Shown one piece after another: positions 27,607-37,355 of a DNA stretch of 64,000 nucleotides. Under the pieces are notes generated by a model. It was given only the letters and a program-made list of their open reading frames with translations. It searched no databases and had not been told where the DNA came from. Each line of letters opens with the position of its first letter. The first letter of the stretch is position 1. A program made the position numbers and the translations under genes. The DNA comes from Coprococcus sp. GTDB lineage: Bacteria; Bacillota; Clostridia; Lachnospirales; Lachnospiraceae. The stretch lies in NCBI GenBank assembly GCA_022793995.1, contig JAAWDY010000016.1, forward strand, positions 1 through 64,000. Direction: 5' to 3'.

Positions 27607-27688
27607 AACAATCCTCCAGTCGCAGTTATGATATGGAAATAGTTATATACTATTCTATGAAAACCGAAAAAAAGGGTGCTTTGAAGGA

Positions 27689-27717
27689 TTGTCATTTTTC
27701 CAGTATTCCAGTATACT
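27689..27717 (+). promoter_or_regulatory. promoter of queH
   Basis: TTGTCA at 27689-27694 and TATACT at 27712-27717 are 17 bases apart, which places the start of transcription near 27724, about 40 bases before queH. Confidence 0.7.
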
Positions 27718-27762
27718 GTACACGAAAGCAAAGAAAGTGAAACCTTTTTATCAGGAGGAACA

Positions 27763-28386
27763 GTGGAAAAAAAGAAAAATTATCAAAAAGAGATGGAGCG
27801 GGTGATGGAAGAGATGCCGGCGGAAAAGATACCGAGGCTTTTGCTTCATAGTTGTTGCGCGCCTTGCAGCAGCTATGTGCTGGAATATTTGTCCGGCTGT
27901 TTTTCGATCACCGTATTTTATTATAATCCGAATATTTACCCTGAGGAGGAATTTTACAAGAGGCAAAAGGAGCAGAAGATGCTGATCGAAAAAATGCCTG
28001 CAACGTATCCGATTTCTTTTCAGGCGGCAGACTATGACAGCGAGAAGTTCTATGTCGCTGCGAAAGGACTTGAGGATGTTCCGGAAGGCGGCGAACGATG
28101 TTTCCGGTGCTACAAGCTTAGGCTTATGGCGGCGGCAGAGCAGGCACGGACGGGAGGCTATGATTACTTTACGACGACTCTTAGTATCAGCCCTTTAAAA
28201 AACGCGCAGAAGCTCAATGAGATTGGAGAACAGGCGGGCAGGGAATGGGGAGTGCGCTGGCTGCCGTCGGATTTTAAGAAAAGGGACGGTTATAAACGAT
28301 CGGTCGAACTGTCGAAAGAATACGGTCTGTACCGCCAGGATTACTGCGGCTGTATTTATTCTAAAAACCGATCCGTTCGGCGATGA
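27763..28386 (+). CDS. queH: epoxyqueuosine reductase QueH
   Basis: Performs the last step of queuosine synthesis in tRNA by reducing epoxyqueuosine. It is the alternative to QueG. The 207-residue protein has the family's cysteine pattern: CCAPC near residues 30-34, a central CFRC, and a late CGC in DYCGCIYS, which hold a 4Fe-4S cluster and a metal site. The start is GTG at 27763, with AGGAGG at 27753-27758. It is monocistronic by appearance, with its own promoter. Confidence 0.88.
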   Translation: MEKKKNYQKEMERVMEEMPAEKIPRLLLHSCCAPCSSYVLEYLSGCFSITVFYYNPNIYPEEEFYKRQKEQKMLIEKMPATYPISFQAADYDSEKFYVAAKGLEDVPEGGERCFRCYKLRLMAAAEQARTGGYDYFTTTLSISPLKNAQKLNEIGEQAGREWGVRWLPSDFKKRDGYKRSVELSKEYGLYRQDYCGCIYSKNRSVRR

Positions 28387-28462
28387 AATATTAAGTATAA
28401 AATCTTTACATTGGGGAAGAAGTTATGTTACACTGAGATACAGGTAAGGAGGTATTTAGAAT

Positions 28463-29875
28463 ATGGCACAGTTATGGGGCGGTCGTTTTACAAAAGAGAC
28501 AAATAAGCTGGCATCTGATTTTAATGCATCAATTTCATTTGATAAAAGATTTTATGAACAGGATATCAAGGGAAGTATCGCACATGTGATGATGCTCCGT
28601 AAGCAGGGAATCCTGCTGGATGAGGAGAAAAAGGAGATCATCGCAGGGCTGGAGAGCATTTTGCGGGATGTGGAGAGCGGGAAGCTGGAGATCACAAACA
28701 AATTCGAGGATATCCATAGTTTTGTGGAGGCGAATCTGATTGAAAGGATCGGGGAATCCGGGAAGAAACTGCACACCGGGCGCAGCCGGAATGATCAAGT
28801 GGCGCTGGATATGAAGCTGTATATCCGCAGTGAAGTTTTGGCGCTGGAAGGATTGGTGCTGGAGCTGATGCGGGAGCTTCTCGATATCATGAAGCATCAT
28901 ACGGAGACGATTATGCCGGGGTTTACCCATATGCAGAAGGCGCAGCCGACCACGCTGGCGCATTATATGGGGGCGTATTTTGAGATGTTCAAAAGAGATC
29001 ATTCCCGGCTTCAGGATATATATAAGAGGATGAACACTTGTCCTTTGGGAGCAGGAGCCCTGGCGGGAACCACATATCCGCTTGACCGCAAGTATACGGC
29101 GGAGCTTCTGGGATTTGACGGGCCAACCTTGAACAGCCTGGATTCCGTATCCGACAGGGATTATCTGATCGAATTGATGAGTGCGTTGTCCACCATGATG
29201 ATGCACCTCAGCCGTTTTTGCGAAGAGATCATCCTCTGGAACTCCAACGAATACCAGTTTATAGAGCTTGATGACAGCTACAGCACCGGAAGCAGCATCA
29301 TGCCGCAGAAAAAGAACCCGGACATCGCGGAACTCATCCGCGGAAAGACAGGACGGGTGTATGGTGCGTTGATCTCGATTCTTACGACCATGAAAGGACT
29401 GCCCCTTGCTTACAACAAAGATATGCAGGAAGATAAGGAGCTTGTTTTTGACGCGATTGATACCGCAAAAGGCTGTCTGGTTTTGTTTGCCGGAATGCTT
29501 TCAACGACAAAGTTCTGCACAGAGAGGATGGAGGCAAGCTGTCTGAGTGGATTCATCAACGCCACAGATGCGGCGGATTATCTGGTGAATAACGGAGTGG
29601 CTTTCCGGGATGCTCATGAGATCGTAGGACGGCTCGTTCTTTACTGTATTGATAAGGAGATCGGACTGGAGGATATGTCCCTGGAGGAATTTAAAGAGAT
29701 CTCACCCGTATTTGAGGAAGACATTTATGAGGCGATCAGTCTCAAGACTTGCGTCAATAAGAGGAAGACGATCGGTGCGCCGGGACCTGCGGCGATGAAC
29801 CGAGTTATCGAACTATATACAGAGTATCTGGAGGAGTTCCATAGCTTTGACAGATACAGCGTGAAGACATATTAG
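28463..29875 (+). CDS. argH: argininosuccinate lyase
   Basis: Splits argininosuccinate into arginine and fumarate, the last step of arginine synthesis. The 470-residue enzyme of the fumarase/aspartase superfamily carries the signature [11 protein letters not shown] near residue 280 and the substrate motifs TGRSRNDQ and [10 protein letters not shown]. Curiously argG is not next to it. asd follows after 28 bases. AAGGAGG precedes the ATG. Confidence 0.96.
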   Translation: MAQLWGGRFTKETNKLASDFNASISFDKRFYEQDIKGSIAHVMMLRKQGILLDEEKKEIIAGLESILRDVESGKLEITNKFEDIHSFVEANLIERIGESGKKLHTGRSRNDQVALDMKLYIRSEVLALEGLVLELMRELLDIMKHHTETIMPGFTHMQKAQPTTLAHYMGAYFEMFKRDHSRLQDIYKRMNTCPLGAGALAGTTYPLDRKYTAELLGFDGPTLNSLDSVSDRDYLIELMSALSTMMMHLSRFCEEIILWNSNEYQFIELDDSYSTGSSIMPQKKNPDIAELIRGKTGRVYGALISILTTMKGLPLAYNKDMQEDKELVFDAIDTAKGCLVLFAGMLSTTKFCTERMEASCLSGFINATDAADYLVNNGVAFRDAHEIVGRLVLYCIDKEIGLEDMSLEEFKEISPVFEEDIYEAISLKTCVNKRKTIGAPGPAAMNRVIELYTEYLEEFHSFDRYSVKTY

Positions 29876-29903
29876 AAGAAACAAAGAAGCGAGGAATCAG
29901 AAT

Positions 29904-30992
29904 ATGGAACAAAAGTTAAGAGTAGGAATTCTTGGAGCAACGGGAATGGTAGGGCAGCGTTTTATTTCTCTTCTGGAAGGGCACCCATGGTTTGAGGTAG
30001 CGGCGGTGGCGGCCAGCCCTCGTTCTGCTGGAAAGACATATGAGCAGGCGGTCGGCGGAAGATGGAAGCTGGAAACTTCCATGCCGGAGGCGGTAAAGAA
30101 GCTGATTGTGTATGACGTGAATCAAGTGGAAGAGGTTGCAAAAACAGTCGATTTTGTTTTTAGCGCAGTAGATATGGGGAAGGATGAGATACGCAGGATC
30201 GAGGAAGCGTATGCCAAGGCGGAGACACCGGTGGTATCCAATAACAGCGCGCACCGCTGGACGCCGGACGTACCGATGGTGATTCCGGAGATCAATCCGC
30301 ATCATTTTGAAGTGATCGGTGCGCAGAGGGCTCGGCTCGGCACGAAGCGGGGCTTTATCGCAGTGAAACCGAACTGCTCGATCCAGAGTTATGCCCCGGT
30401 GCTGAACGCTTGGATGGAATACCAGCCTACGGAAGTGGCGGCGACCACGTATCAGGCGATCTCAGGTGCAGGGAAAACATTTGCCGACTGGCCGGAGATG
30501 GAGGGCAATGTGATTCCCTACATCGGGGGAGAAGAAGAAAAGAGCGAGCAGGAGCCGCTTAAGATCTGGGGATATATGGAAAACGGCGTGATTGTGAAGA
30601 AAAAAGAGCCGGTCATCACGACCCAGTGTATCCGGGTTCCGGTGTTGAACGGACATACGGCCGCTGTTTTCGTGAATTTTGTGCAGAGTCCCACAAAGGA
30701 AGAACTGATCGAGAAACTCCAGAACTACAAAGGGCTTCCGCAGACACTTGGGCTTCCGAGCGCACCGAAACAGTTCATACAGTATAGGGAAGAGGACGAT
30801 AGGCCGCAGGTGAGTCTGGATGTGGATTATGAAAATGGAATGGGAATCTCTGTAGGAAGGCTTCGGGAAGATGTCCTGTTTGACTGGAAATTCGTAGGGT
30901 TGTCACACAATACGGTGCGAGGAGCAGCGGGGGGCGCAATTCTTTGTGCTGAGACGCTGAAGGCGCAGGGTTACATTACAGCGAAGGAATAG
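29904..30992 (+). CDS. asd: aspartate-semialdehyde dehydrogenase
   Basis: Reduces aspartyl phosphate to the semialdehyde used for lysine, threonine, methionine and cell-wall diaminopimelate. The 362-residue protein belongs to the archaeal/fungal-like branch, with the NADP loop GATGMVGQRF, the catalytic Cys158 in KPNCSIQ and the late GHTAAVF histidine. Length matches that branch rather than the shorter E. coli type. Confidence 0.92.
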   Translation: MEQKLRVGILGATGMVGQRFISLLEGHPWFEVAAVAASPRSAGKTYEQAVGGRWKLETSMPEAVKKLIVYDVNQVEEVAKTVDFVFSAVDMGKDEIRRIEEAYAKAETPVVSNNSAHRWTPDVPMVIPEINPHHFEVIGAQRARLGTKRGFIAVKPNCSIQSYAPVLNAWMEYQPTEVAATTYQAISGAGKTFADWPEMEGNVIPYIGGEEEKSEQEPLKIWGYMENGVIVKKKEPVITTQCIRVPVLNGHTAAVFVNFVQSPTKEELIEKLQNYKGLPQTLGLPSAPKQFIQYREEDDRPQVSLDVDYENGMGISVGRLREDVLFDWKFVGLSHNTVRGAAGGAILCAETLKAQGYITAKE

Positions 30993-31016
30993 AAGAATCA
31001 GCAGGAATGGGAGAAA

Positions 31017-33128
31017 ATGATGGATAGCGGGATGCTAAAATTTACCCAGAACAGAGAATTATCATGGCTGAAGTTTAATGAGCGGGTACTGGAGGAGGCA
31101 AGAGATCCTTCGGTACCGCTTTTGGAACGGATGAAATTTGTCAGTATTTTCACCAGCAATCTGGACGAATTTTTCATGATCCGTGTAGGGAGTCTTTATG
31201 ATATGTCGCTGACAGACCATACTGCAGTGGACAGCCGTTCCGGCATGACGCCAAAAGAGCAGCTTCAGGCGATTTTTGCGGCTGTAGCGCCGCTCTGTAA
31301 GGAGAGGGACAGGACATACAGCGAGATCAAAAAGCTGCTTGCTCCCTATGGTGTATGCGGTCTTTCTATAAAAGACCTGGAACAGCCAGAGAAGAAGTAT
31401 GTGAAAAAGTATTTCAAAGATCAGATACTTCCTGTACTGTCCCCGCAGATCGTGGACGCCAATCATCCGTTTCCCCATCTTTTAAATAATGCGATCTATG
31501 TGACCGCTAATTTGAAACAGAATAATAAAACGATGCTGGGAATCGTACCGGTCCCGCAGTTTATTTCTGAGATCCTGTATCTGCCCGGTCATGACATCCG
31601 CTATATCCGTATGGAGAAAGTCCTGGTCGAATATTTGGATCTGATTTTTGAGAAATACGAAGTGTCCGACAAAAACTATATCTGCGTTACGCGGAACGCG
31701 GATGTGTCGCCGGACGACGAATCTTTGGAGATCAATGATGATTTTCGTTTCCTGATGCAGGAGACCTTGCATAAGCGTCGTCGGATGGCTGTGGTGCGTT
31801 TGGAGACAGCGGAGCCTCTCGGCAAGGATATGGAGAAGTTTTTCTGTGACCGTTTTAAGATCACACCGGCGCAGATTTACCGTACCAAGAGCCCGATGAA
31901 GCTGGACTATATTTTTTCGATTTTAGATAAGCTTCCCGCATCCATGAAGCATTCTCTCACAGAGATGCCGTTCACCCCTCAGCCGTCCCGTTATCTGACG
32001 GAAGATGGCGTGATGAAACAGGTGAAGAAAAAGGACGCCCTGCTTTCGTTTCCGTATGAGAGCATGGACCCGTTCCTCAGAATGATAAAGGAGGCTGCAT
32101 CCGATCCGAATGTCCTTACCATCAAGATCACGATCTATCGGCTTGCCAAGAAGGCAAGGCTGGTAGAATATTTATGCGCGGCGGCGGAAAATGGAAAAGA
32201 AGTTACCGTCCTGATCGAGCTTCGGGCGCGCTTTGACGAACAGAATAACATTGATTGGTCCGAGCGTCTGGAAGAAGCGGGCTGCCGGATTATTTATGGG
32301 TTTGAGGGTTATAAGGTGCATTCAAAGATCTGTCTGATTACATACAGGAATAAAAACGAGATCCAGTATATCACCCAGGTCGGGACAGGGAATTATAACG
32401 AAAGAACAGCGACGATGTATACAGATGTGTCGCTCCTTACCTCGGACCGAGGTATTGGAAACGATGCCGCCGTGTTCTTTAAGAATATGTCGATCGGCAA
32501 TGCAGGCGGGAGCTATGAACATTTGATTGTTTCGCCTGTGAGCCTAAAGGCGAAGATCCTACACCTCATGGATGAGGAGATCCTGAAAGGGAAAAATGGA
32601 AGGATCATTATGAAAATGAATTCTGTGACGGACGTGGATTTTATTCAAAAGACAGCCGAGGCATCCAGGGCGGGAGTGAAGATTGATCTGATTGTACGGG
32701 GAATCTGCTGCATTCTTCCGGGAGTGCCAGGGCATACGGAGAATCTTCGCGTCACCAGCATTGTAGGGCGTTATCTGGAACATGCAAGGATATTCTGCTT
32801 TGGCGTGGGAGCGGATCAGAAGGTGTATATCGGTTCTGCTGATATGATGACGAGAAATACAGAAAAACGGGTGGAAGTCGCCTGCCCAGTCTATGACGGA
32901 CAGGTAAAGTCTCAGCTTGTACATATGCTCCAGGTCATGCTTGCCGACAATGTGAAGGCCAGAGAGCTCCAAAACGACGGAAATTACCGTAAAAAAGAAA
33001 AGGGGGCGGCCAGAGTATGCGCCCAGGAGTATTTTATGAAGGAGGCTGTCACGGCCAGGCGTCCGGAACCGGAGAAGAGGAAAGGGCTATACAGCAGGCT
33101 GCGCGGATTTTTTTCCGGGAGAAAATAG
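31017..33128 (+). CDS. ppk1: polyphosphate kinase 1
   Basis: Reversibly polymerises the terminal phosphate of ATP into polyphosphate, linked to stress survival. The 703-residue PPK1 has the N-terminal ELSWLKFNERVL, the central domain with RFDEQNNI, the region HSKICLITYR with the phosphorylated histidine, GTGNYNE, and a second PLD-like half with VRGICCILPG. A Lys/Arg-rich tail of about 45 residues is longer than usual. Two ATG codons (31017 and 31020) are possible starts. It lies 24 bases after asd. Confidence 0.94.
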   Translation: MMDSGMLKFTQNRELSWLKFNERVLEEARDPSVPLLERMKFVSIFTSNLDEFFMIRVGSLYDMSLTDHTAVDSRSGMTPKEQLQAIFAAVAPLCKERDRTYSEIKKLLAPYGVCGLSIKDLEQPEKKYVKKYFKDQILPVLSPQIVDANHPFPHLLNNAIYVTANLKQNNKTMLGIVPVPQFISEILYLPGHDIRYIRMEKVLVEYLDLIFEKYEVSDKNYICVTRNADVSPDDESLEINDDFRFLMQETLHKRRRMAVVRLETAEPLGKDMEKFFCDRFKITPAQIYRTKSPMKLDYIFSILDKLPASMKHSLTEMPFTPQPSRYLTEDGVMKQVKKKDALLSFPYESMDPFLRMIKEAASDPNVLTIKITIYRLAKKARLVEYLCAAAENGKEVTVLIELRARFDEQNNIDWSERLEEAGCRIIYGFEGYKVHSKICLITYRNKNEIQYITQVGTGNYNERTATMYTDVSLLTSDRGIGNDAAVFFKNMSIGNAGGSYEHLIVSPVSLKAKILHLMDEEILKGKNGRIIMKMNSVTDVDFIQKTAEASRAGVKIDLIVRGICCILPGVPGHTENLRVTSIVGRYLEHARIFCFGVGADQKVYIGSADMMTRNTEKRVEVACPVYDGQVKSQLVHMLQVMLADNVKARELQNDGNYRKKEKGAARVCAQEYFMKEAVTARRPEPEKRKGLYSRLRGFFSGRK

Positions 33129-33162
33129 CGTTTCCTTTTTGGGAAACTTGTGGTATGATGAG

Positions 33163-33192
33163 AAAGTGGGGTCAAAGTGGATTACACGGTGG
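33163..33192 (+). promoter_or_regulatory. direct GTGG repeats before topB
   Basis: AAAGTGG at 33163-33169 and 33174-33180 and CGGTGG at 33187-33192 repeat at 11 and 12 bases, about one helical turn. They lie just after a possible -10 (TATGAT at 33154-33159). Such arrays resemble the GTGG boxes bound by MraZ, but mraZ is not here. Confidence 0.4.
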
Positions 33193-33228
33193 CTTCACTT
33201 TTCGTGTTTAAGGAGTATAGTGAGATAG

Positions 33229-35259
33229 ATGGGTAAATCAGTTTATATAGCGGAGAAACCAAGCGTGGCACAGGAATTTGCAAAAGCGCTGCATTTGAAC
33301 CTGAAAAGGCACGATGGGTATCTGGAATCCGACGAGGCGATCGTGACATGGTGTGTGGGGCATCTAGTTACGATGAGCTATCCAGAAGTATACGATGAAA
33401 AATATAAAAGATGGAGTCTTCAGACACTTCCTTTTATCCCGGAAGAGTTCAAATATGAAGTGATTCCGGGAGTAAAGAAACAGTTTGAGATTGTGAAACG
33501 TATCCTAACCCGAGGAGATGTGGACAGAATCTATGTATGTACGGATTCCGGGCGGGAGGGAGAGTATATTTACCGCTTGGTTGAGCAGATGGCGCAGGTG
33601 AAGGGTAAGGAACGCCGCCGCGTTTGGATTGATTCCCAGACGGAGGAGGAGATCCTTCGTGGGATCAGGGATGCGAAAGAATTGTCCGACTATGATAACT
33701 TGTCCGCCTCCGCATATCTAAGGGCAAAAGAAGATTATCTGATGGGGATTAACTTTTCACGTCTTTTGACTTTAAAATACGGGAACAGTATTTCTAACTT
33801 TCTGGGTAGTAACTATACGGTGATCTCCGTGGGACGGGTCATGACCTGCGTGTTGGGCATGGTGGTGCGCCGGGAAAGGGAAATCCGGGAGTTCGTGAAA
33901 ACCCCGTTCTACAGGGTCGTCGCACAGATCGACGCGGAAGGAAGCGTATTTGAAGGGGAGTGGCGGGTAACGCCGGCATCGCGATATTATGAATCTCCGA
34001 AACTTTATAAAGAGAATGGATTCAGAGAAAAAAAGGATGCGGAAAATTTGATTGGATATCTCAAGGAAGGGGCAAAGGACGTCCTGCTTTCCTGCTGTGT
34101 TCCGTCGATCGAGAGGAAGAAAGAGAAAAAGAATCCGCCGCTATTATTTAATCTTGCAGAGCTGCAGAACGAGTGTTCAAAGCGTTTCAAGATCAGCCCG
34201 GATGAAACGCTTCGGATTGTGCAGGAGTTGTACGAGAAAAAACTGGTCACATATCCAAGGACGGACGCAAGGGTCCTTTCCTCAGCAGTGGCAAAAGAGA
34301 TCACAAAGAATTTGAACGGACTGACCCGTTACCCAGCGGCGGCGCCTTTTCTTGCGGATATTCGAAGCAGTGGAAGCTATAAGACACTGGCGAAAACAAG
34401 GTATGTGAACGATAAGCAGATCACAGATCATTATGCGATCATACCCACAGGGCAGGGAACCGCGGCGTTTGGGGCGTTATCGTCGGTGTCCGCGCAGGTG
34501 TACGATCTAATCGTCCGCAGATTCTTAAGTATCTTTTATCCGCCTGCCGTTTACCAGAAGATTTCCGCCTCGTTCCAGATCAAAGAGGAACAATTCTTTG
34601 CGGGATTCCGTATCCTGGAAGAGGAAGGATACCTTAAGGTCACGGGAACGCTCGGCCAGAAAAAGGAGGAGGGGGAACAAAGCGCGGACGCGCGGCTTTT
34701 TGCCGCTCTGAAAAAGTTGAAAAAAGGAAGGACACTTCCGGTCAATGATTTGGAAATCAAGGAAGGGGAGACTTCGCCGCCCAAACGGTATAATTCAGGC
34801 TCATTGATCCTCGCTATGGAGAACGCGGGCCAGCTCATCGAGGACGAGGAGCTGCGCGCCCAGATCAAAGGGAGCGGGATCGGCACCAGCGCGACAAGGG
34901 CGGAGATTCTTAAGAAATTATGTAATATCAAGTATCTCGAACTGAATAAGAAGACACAGATCATCACCCCTTCTCTTTTGGGGGAAATGGTCTTTGACGT
35001 GGTGGAGCATTCGATCCGCTCTTTGCTCAACCCAGAATTGACCGCAAGCTGGGAAAAGGGACTGACATATGTGGCGGACGGGGACATCACATCGGATGAA
35101 TATATGGAGAAGCTGAGCATGTTTATCATCAGCCGGACGAACGGGGTGCTTGGGCTTAACAATCAGTATCAGCTAAAAGACTGTTATGACAGGACGGCAG
35201 TTTTTTATAAAAAACCCGCTGGAACGAAAGCAGGGAAAGGAAAGGGAAAAAAATCATGA
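33229..35259 (+). CDS. topB: DNA topoisomerase III (type IA)
   Basis: A 676-residue type IA topoisomerase that decatenates DNA by passing single strands. The TOPRIM domain is N-terminal (IAEKPSVAQEFAKAL, DSGREGEYIY near residue 105). The catalytic tyrosine is Tyr342 in VTYPRTDARVLS. The GTSATRAEIL motif appears near 545. It lacks the C-terminal zinc fingers of TopA, as expected for TopB. Chromosomal and plasmid TopB proteins look alike, but no conjugation genes are near. The stop overlaps the next start (ATGA). Confidence 0.92.
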   Translation: MGKSVYIAEKPSVAQEFAKALHLNLKRHDGYLESDEAIVTWCVGHLVTMSYPEVYDEKYKRWSLQTLPFIPEEFKYEVIPGVKKQFEIVKRILTRGDVDRIYVCTDSGREGEYIYRLVEQMAQVKGKERRRVWIDSQTEEEILRGIRDAKELSDYDNLSASAYLRAKEDYLMGINFSRLLTLKYGNSISNFLGSNYTVISVGRVMTCVLGMVVRREREIREFVKTPFYRVVAQIDAEGSVFEGEWRVTPASRYYESPKLYKENGFREKKDAENLIGYLKEGAKDVLLSCCVPSIERKKEKKNPPLLFNLAELQNECSKRFKISPDETLRIVQELYEKKLVTYPRTDARVLSSAVAKEITKNLNGLTRYPAAAPFLADIRSSGSYKTLAKTRYVNDKQITDHYAIIPTGQGTAAFGALSSVSAQVYDLIVRRFLSIFYPPAVYQKISASFQIKEEQFFAGFRILEEEGYLKVTGTLGQKKEEGEQSADARLFAALKKLKKGRTLPVNDLEIKEGETSPPKRYNSGSLILAMENAGQLIEDEELRAQIKGSGIGTSATRAEILKKLCNIKYLELNKKTQIITPSLLGEMVFDVVEHSIRSLLNPELTASWEKGLTYVADGDITSDEYMEKLSMFIISRTNGVLGLNNQYQLKDCYDRTAVFYKKPAGTKAGKGKGKKS

Positions 35260-35921
35260 AAGAAATAACAGTAAAAGAGATGTATACGCTGGATGAAACG
35301 ATCGCAAAGGAAATTTTCGACGGAGTAGAGTACCCCTGGGAGGTGCTTCCGAAGATTGGTGGCTTTATCCTCGAATTGGGAAAAACACTTTCGGAGGAGG
35401 AGTATGAGAAACGCGGCGAAGATATCTGGATTGCAAAGAGCGCTAAGGTGGCTCCCACCGCTTATATCCACGGTCCCGCTATTATCGGGAAGGAAGCGGA
35501 AGTCCGCCACTGCGCGTTTATCAGAGGAAATGCCATCGTGGGAGAAGGGGCGGTAGTCGGGAATTCCACCGAGCTGAAAAACGTCATCTTGTTCAATAAG
35601 GTTCAGGTTCCGCATTACAATTATGTGGGAGACTCTGTGTTGGGATTTAAGTCTCATATGGGCGCAGGCTCCATCACGTCGAATGTGAAGTCCGATAAGA
35701 AACTGGTCGTCGTCAAGACGCCGGAGGGAGGAATCGAGACGGGAATGAAGAAATTCGGCGCTATGCTGGGCGACAATGTGGAAGTCGGATGCGGAACGGT
35801 CCTGAATCCCGGAAGTGTGGTGGGCAGGGAGACAAATATTTATCCGCTCTCCATGGTGCGGGGATATGTCCCGGCAGGAAGCATCTATAAGAGGCAGGGA
35901 GAGGTTGTGGAGAAACAGTAA
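35256..35921 (+). CDS. hexapeptide-repeat (left-handed beta-helix) protein, GlmU-like
   Basis: A 221-residue protein with hexapeptide-type repeats from about residue 60 to 200 (for example IHGPAIIGKEAEVRH, GNAIVGEGAVVGNS). It resembles the acetyltransferase half of GlmU, including the GAGSIT and HYNYVGDS stretches. There is no N-terminal nucleotidyltransferase domain. It may be a sugar-phosphate acyltransferase or nucleotide-sugar enzyme. Substrate residues cannot be assigned with confidence. It overlaps topB by four bases and is probably co-translated. Confidence 0.75.
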   Translation: MKEITVKEMYTLDETIAKEIFDGVEYPWEVLPKIGGFILELGKTLSEEEYEKRGEDIWIAKSAKVAPTAYIHGPAIIGKEAEVRHCAFIRGNAIVGEGAVVGNSTELKNVILFNKVQVPHYNYVGDSVLGFKSHMGAGSITSNVKSDKKLVVVKTPEGGIETGMKKFGAMLGDNVEVGCGTVLNPGSVVGRETNIYPLSMVRGYVPAGSIYKRQGEVVEKQ

Positions 35922-35966
35922 TAGAAATCTTTCCAAGGCATTGACGAATACAAAGGAGGAGAAAGG

Positions 35967-36695
35967 TTGGAACTGAAAAAATATATTGATAAAGACCTTA
36001 TTAATAAATTTGAGTTTTATAACTATGGGCATGCTTTGGAAATACTCCATGATGCATTTCCTCTGGAATGGAATGAATTGCAAGAGTGTTTGCGGCGTTT
36101 GCGGCTTACTTTGGCGGATATAAAAAAAGCCGGGGGAAATGAATCGCCCATCCCTAAAAAATTTGACGATGTTCTGTATCCGTTTGGATGGAGAGAGATA
36201 CGAATCAGCGGTGACTTAATAGTGAAAAAATATCCAAGGCAGACAGCCCAACGAAGAGGACGTTTTGCAGATGAACCTTATGAGACTGAAGTAATTGAAG
36301 GATATATTGACGGGCATAATATTGATTTTTTAAAAAACCGAGTTGCTTTTGATCTGGAATGGAATAGTAAAGATCAAACGTTTGACAGGGATTTACTGGC
36401 AATGAGAACTTATTTTGACTGCGGGTTGATTGATGTTGGAGTTATTGTCACCAGATCAGAGGAACTAAATGATATATTTAAGCAAGAAAAAGATGAAAAC
36501 GGTCAGCCGCTCATGAAAAAATATGGAGCCAGCACCACCTGGATCGGGAAATTAAAGTATAGGCTTGACTCACGTCGCAACGGCGGATGTCCTATTTTGG
36601 CAATAGGAATAGGAAAGGAATGTGTTGAAGGATATGGCAGACTTGGCGAGTACTATAGAGAACTTACAGATATTCACTCAGGGGAGGAAGTATAA
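35967..36695 (+). CDS. type II restriction endonuclease, BglII/BstYI family
   Basis: The 242-residue protein matches the BglII/BstYI group of PD-(D/E)XK endonucleases, which cut AGATCT or RGATCY. The putative catalytic triad is D120, D129 and E131 (ID-X8-DLE in the AFDLEWNSKD segment), in line with the D-X8-E-X-Q spacing known for BglII. Two changes (E to D and Q to E) are conservative but notable. The downstream DRDLLAMRTYFDCG is also typical. The start is TTG at 35967 behind AAAGGAGGAG. It overlaps the methyltransferase gene by 74 bases. The codon use and AT-rich sequence differ from neighbouring housekeeping genes, which suggests transfer. The cut site is inferred and not proven. Confidence 0.85.
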   Translation: MELKKYIDKDLINKFEFYNYGHALEILHDAFPLEWNELQECLRRLRLTLADIKKAGGNESPIPKKFDDVLYPFGWREIRISGDLIVKKYPRQTAQRRGRFADEPYETEVIEGYIDGHNIDFLKNRVAFDLEWNSKDQTFDRDLLAMRTYFDCGLIDVGVIVTRSEELNDIFKQEKDENGQPLMKKYGASTTWIGKLKYRLDSRRNGGCPILAIGIGKECVEGYGRLGEYYRELTDIHSGEEV

Positions 36696-37284
36696 CACAA
36701 TTTATGCAGATCCACCATGGCAATTTCAGAATAGAACAGGCAAAGTTGCACCTGAGCATAAACGGCTTACCCGATATGAAACAATGACATTAAATGAGAT
36801 AAAAGAATTACCAATCGAAGAGATAGCAGACGACAAAGCGCAGTTATATTTATGGACTCCTAACGCATTGCTTCCGGAAGGTTTAGCTGTAATGGATGCG
36901 TGGGGATTTGAATATAAGGCAAATATTGTTTGGGAAAAGGTAAGAAAAGACGGAGGACCAGATGGAAGAGGCGTGGGTTTTTATTTCAGAAATGTCACAG
37001 AATTGCTACTTTTTGGAATTAAGAAGAAAAGCGCCCCTAACCGGACACTGCAACCGGCACGTTCGCAGGTGAATTTGATTAGGACCATGAAAAGAGAACA
37101 CAGCCGTAAGCCAGACGAGATCATTCCTATTATTGAAGCATGTAGTCAAGGACCTCGGATCGAGCTTTTTGCAAGAGGAGTACGAGAGGGATGGGATATG
37201 TGGGGGAATCAGGCTACAGCGGAATATGAACCGACCTGGGATACGTATGCTAATCATACCGTAGCGAATGCAAATGGGGAATAA
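36622..37284 (+). CDS. MT-A70-family DNA adenine N6-methyltransferase
   Basis: The 220-residue protein has the catalytic DPPW at residues 30-33 (IYADPPWQF), the marker of MT-A70-type N6-adenine methyltransferases, with WTPNALLPEGLAVMDAWGF and the late RIELFARG segment. It should protect the sites cut by the overlapping endonuclease by methylating the A in GATC. BglII itself is usually paired with an N4-cytosine enzyme as far as I recall, so this pairing would be different. Start is uncertain: GTG at 36622, TTG at 36625 or ATG at 36634, all inside the endonuclease gene. Confidence 0.85.
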   Translation: MLKDMADLASTIENLQIFTQGRKYNTIYADPPWQFQNRTGKVAPEHKRLTRYETMTLNEIKELPIEEIADDKAQLYLWTPNALLPEGLAVMDAWGFEYKANIVWEKVRKDGGPDGRGVGFYFRNVTELLLFGIKKKSAPNRTLQPARSQVNLIRTMKREHSRKPDEIIPIIEACSQGPRIELFARGVREGWDMWGNQATAEYEPTWDTYANHTVANANGE

Positions 37285-37355
37285 TAGGGGTTAAACTAAA
37301 GAGAAACGATAAAGGGATTATTGTCAATATACGATAGAAAAGGGAAGATATAGAT

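Noticed and set aside
27709-27718. Perfect palindrome CAGTATACTG similar to the arms near 47492
   Set aside because: It overlaps the -10 box of the queH promoter, which explains it well enough. No second arm is present.
33130-33147. Small hairpin gtttcc/ggaaac after ppk1
   Set aside because: Short stem with T in the loop and no T tail, so there is no strong terminator evidence.
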